DNA from: Brevibacterium sp. CBA3109
GTDB taxonomy: Bacteria > Actinomycetota > Actinomycetes > Actinomycetales > Brevibacteriaceae
Length of the DNA: 64,000 bases
Assembly (NCBI RefSeq): GCF_040256645.1
Contig: NZ_CP158281.1
Location: 3,286,001-3,350,000 of the forward strand
Reading direction: 5' to 3'
Below, piece by piece: positions 61,783 through 64,000 of this stretch; position 1 is the first letter of the stretch, and each line of letters opens with the position of its first letter. The position numbers and the translations under genes are program-made. The notes under the pieces were generated by a model. That model saw nothing but the letters and a program-made list of their open reading frames with translations. It searched no databases and had not been told where the DNA came from.

Positions 61783-61828
61783 CGCGTGTACTCCTGAGGT
61801 GACGCGTGTACTCCTGAGCTGACGCCTG
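61774..61828. repeat. 20-bp tandem repeat overlapping the antiporter stop codon
   Basis: CTGAGGTGACGCGTGTACTC occurs at 61774-61793 and 61794-61813, and a degenerate third copy follows (CTGAGCTGACGCCTG). The first copy contains the TGA stop of the antiporter gene, so repeat expansion would not change the protein. Confidence 0.75.
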
Positions 61829-61908
61829 CCGGGCTTCCCCGTAATGACACATGCCGGGCTTCACCGTGGTGATGTGCGCGCCGAACGGCTCGGGTTCTCT
61901 CGCTTTTC

Positions 61909-61935
61909 AAAGTTGAGTGGAATAGACTCAACTTT
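61909..61935 (+). promoter_or_regulatory. HAIR-type HspR operator upstream of clpB
   Basis: AAAGTTGAGT and ACTCAACTTT (10-bp perfect arms at 61909-61918 and 61926-61935) flank a 7-base spacer. The HspR operator HAIR is CTTGAGT-N7-ACTCAAG; both core half-sites fit except for the outermost base and the spacing is exact. It lies about 75 bp before the clpB start. HspR represses dnaK and clpB in Streptomyces and Mycobacterium, so heat-shock control of this gene is expected. Confidence 0.85.
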
Positions 61936-62009
61936 ATCGGTGTTGAACTCTTCGAGATCAATTCCTGTACACGGAACAGTTGCGAAGAACACTTGTGAAG
62001 GAGATGCGC

Positions 62010-64000
62010 ATGGACGCACAGTTGACAACCAAATCACGCGAGACGGTTCAGTCCGCGATGAATGACGTCGTGGCTCGGCGAAACAATCAGATCGAGCCCG
62101 CCCACCTGGTCGCGGCTCTGCTGGAGCAGCCGGACTCACTGGCCTCAAACCTGGTGACAAAGGTCGGCGCCGACCCGAAGTCCGTTCTGGATTCGGTCCG
62201 CTCGACCATCGATGGCTTCCCCACCGTCAGCGGTCAGACCGTGTCCCAGCCGGGGCTGTCGCGTTCCGGACTCGAGATGATGAACCTCGCGCAGGAGGAG
62301 ATGACCAGCCTCGGCGATCAGTTCGTGTCCACGGAGCACCTGCTGCTCGCGGCCGCCGCGGGTCAGGACGGAGCCGGTGAGGCGCTGCGCCGCGCCGGCG
62401 CCGGCCGCGACGCTCTGCTGGCTGCGCTGCCCGAACTGCGCGGGGGAAAGAAGGTCACCTCGGAGAACCCCGAGGACACGATGCAGTCGCTGGAGAAGTA
62501 CGGCCTCGACCTCACAGCCACCGCGCGTGAGGGCAAACTCGACCCGGTCATCGGTCGTGACAAGGAGATCCGGCGGGTCATCCAGGTCCTCTCGCGACGG
62601 ACGAAGAACAACCCCGTCCTCATCGGCGACCCCGGCGTCGGCAAGACCGCCGTGGTCGAAGGCTTGGCCCAGCGGATCGTGGCCGGTGACGTGCCTGAGT
62701 CCCTGCGCGACAAGACGCTGATCAGCCTGGACCTGTCCGCAATGGTGGCCGGGGCGAAGTACCGGGGCGAATTCGAGGAGAGGTTCAAGGCCGTCCTCGA
62801 GGAGATCAAGAACGCCGATGGCCAGGTCATCACCTTCATCGATGAGCTCCATACCGTCGTCGGCGCCGGCGCCACCGGAGACTCCGCCATGGACGCGGGC
62901 AATATGCTCAAGCCGATGCTCGCCCGCGGTGAACTGCGCCTCGTCGGCGCGACCACACTCGACGAGTATCGCGAGAACATCGAGAAGGATCCGGCCCTGG
63001 AACGCAGGTTCCAGCAGGTCTACGTGGGCGAACCCAGCGTCGAGGACACGGTCGCGATCCTGCGTGGGCTCAAGGAACGCTACGAGGCCCACCACAAGGT
63101 CTCGATCAACGACGGAGCACTCGTCGCCGCGGCCACCATGTCCAATCGCTACATCACCGGCCGTCAGCTGCCGGACAAGGCCATCGACCTCGTCGACGAA
63201 GCCGCGTCCCGTCTGCGCATGGAGATCGACTCGGCACCCGTCGAGATCGATGAGCTTCGGCGTGCGGTGGATCGGCTGAAAATGGAGGACATGGCCCTGT
63301 CCAAGGAAACGGACACAGCCTCGAAGGAGCGCCTCGGCGCCCTGCGTGCCGATCTTGCCGATCGGGAGGAGGAGCTGCACGCCCTCGAGGCCACCTGGGA
63401 ATCCCAGAGGGCTGGTCTCAACCGGGTCGGCGAGCTCAAGGAGAAGCTCGACGAGCTGCGCTCTCAGGCTGACAAGGCTCAGCGCGACACGGATCTGGAA
63501 ACGGCCTCGCGTCTGCTCTACGGGGAGATCCCTGCCGTGCAGAAGGAGATCGACCTCGCCGAGGCGGAGGAAGCCAACGCCGAGACCGAGACCGACCCGA
63601 TGGTCAGTGATCGTGTCTCGAGCAATGACATCGCCGAGGTCGTCTCGTCCTGGACGGGCATCCCGGCGGGACGTCTGATGCAGGGCGAGATCGAGAAGCT
63701 GCTGGGCGCCGAGGATGTGCTGGGCAAGCGTCTCATCGGCCAGAAGAGCGCCGTGGCCACGGTGTCCGATGCGATCCGTCGTTCACGTGCCGGCATCGCC
63801 GACCCGGACCGTCCGACGGGCTCGTTCCTGTTCCTCGGCCCCACCGGCGTGGGCAAGACCGAGCTCGCGAAGTCCCTCGCGGACTTCCTCTTCGACGATG
63901 AGAAGGCCCTGATCCGCATTGATATGAGCGAGTATGGCGAAAAGCACACCGTCTCACGTCTCGTCGGCGCCCCTCCGGGCTACGTCGGCTACGACGAGGG
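62010..64000 (+). CDS. clpB: ATP-dependent disaggregase ClpB (3' end beyond the window)
   Basis: 663 codons are present of the expected ~860. The N-terminal Clp repeat domain covers residues about 1-145. NBD1 has Walker [12 protein letters not shown] near residue 207 and Walker [16 protein letters not shown]. The coiled-coil M domain spans about 405-525. NBD2 has Walker [16 protein letters not shown] near 612; the sequence breaks off after [12 protein letters not shown]. The start is ATG 62010, 6 bases after GAAGGAG; ATG 62004 overlaps that site. ClpB works with DnaK/DnaJ/GrpE to dissolve protein aggregates. A HAIR operator lies upstream, so HspR control is likely. Confidence 0.96.
   Translation, partial: MDAQLTTKSRETVQSAMNDVVARRNNQIEPAHLVAALLEQPDSLASNLVTKVGADPKSVLDSVRSTIDGFPTVSGQTVSQPGLSRSGLEMMNLAQEEMTSLGDQFVSTEHLLLAAAAGQDGAGEALRRAGAGRDALLAALPELRGGKKVTSENPEDTMQSLEKYGLDLTATAREGKLDPVIGRDKEIRRVIQVLSRRTKNNPVLIGDPGVGKTAVVEGLAQRIVAGDVPESLRDKTLISLDLSAMVAGAKYRGEFEERFKAVLEEIKNADGQVITFIDELHTVVGAGATGDSAMDAGNMLKPMLARGELRLVGATTLDEYRENIEKDPALERRFQQVYVGEPSVEDTVAILRGLKERYEAHHKVSINDGALVAAATMSNRYITGRQLPDKAIDLVDEAASRLRMEIDSAPVEIDELRRAVDRLKMEDMALSKETDTASKERLGALRADLADREEELHALEATWESQRAGLNRVGELKEKLDELRSQADKAQRDTDLETASRLLYGEIPAVQKEIDLAEAEEANAETETDPMVSDRVSSNDIAEVVSSWTGIPAGRLMQGEIEKLLGAEDVLGKRLIGQKSAVATVSDAIRRSRAGIADPDRPTGSFLFLGPTGVGKTELAKSLADFLFDDEKALIRIDMSEYGEKHTVSRLVGAPPGYVGYDE

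Noticed and set aside
1..64000. CRISPR arrays, tRNA or rRNA genes, insertion sequences, integrases
   Set aside because: No regularly spaced repeats, cloverleaf-like sequence, transposase or integrase motif was found while reading both strands by eye. A tRNA or small-RNA search program could still find something I missed.

Overview
The window looks like a chromosomal segment of a high-GC Gram-positive actinobacterium. My best guess is Brevibacterium or a close relative. The evidence is the codon use, the many GTG starts, the 4-bp ATGA/GTGA gene overlaps, an HspR-type HAIR operator before clpB, a DUF5926 gene next to pheA, and an Asp23/DUF6286/AmaP-like envelope-stress cluster. The genus is an inference. 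I see no rRNA, tRNA, CRISPR array, insertion sequence or phage gene.

Layout. 1-5.1 kb: tail of an unseen gene, a long hairpin, a TetR-controlled ABC drug-exporter operon with a promoter/operator abutting the first ATG, and a decayed LuxR regulator. 5.2-7.0 kb: an FAD/NAD(P)-binding protein. 7.0-35.3 kb: a large cell-surface polysaccharide locus. It holds a UDP-sugar dehydratase/aminotransferase pair, an LCP transferase, two glycosyltransferases, an EpsG/Wzy-like polymerase, a Wzx-like flippase, two Wzz/BY-kinases, two low-molecular-weight tyrosine phosphatases (one without its catalytic cysteine), a PglC-like initiating transferase with an extra C-terminal domain, a PLP decarboxylase and an ATP-grasp ligase. 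Four very large LuxR-type regulators sit among these genes. 36.0-38.4 kb: two acyl-CoA dehydrogenases that probably form one heteromer, then a hairpin-rich gap. 38.7-41.8 kb: an ABC-2 exporter with a degenerate ATPase, plus a TrmH-type methyltransferase. 42-47 kb: pyrE, a GlsB-like membrane protein, and a divergent ECF sigma / Asp23 envelope-stress cluster. 47.4-55.2 kb: SDR, thioesterase, exonuclease III, a second decayed LuxR regulator, an alarmone-synthetase-like protein, DUF5926, a glycosyltransferase and prephenate dehydratase. 55.2-64 kb: flavin dehydrogenase, SDR, epimerase, ECHDC3-like crotonase, a CPA1 antiporter and the first three quarters of clpB.

How the genes may work together. 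The dehydratase and aminotransferase would make a UDP-4-amino-4,6-dideoxy sugar. The PglC-like enzyme would load it on the lipid carrier, and its extra domain could be the missing acetyltransferase. Glycosyltransferases extend it, Wzx flips, Wzy polymerises, the two kinase/phosphatase pairs set chain length, and LCP attaches the product to the wall. The ATP-grasp enzyme and decarboxylase suggest an amino-acid or amine decoration made under control of the neighbouring LuxR proteins. This candidate decoration module, together with the expanded LuxR set, is the least conventional part of the window. Its function is inference.
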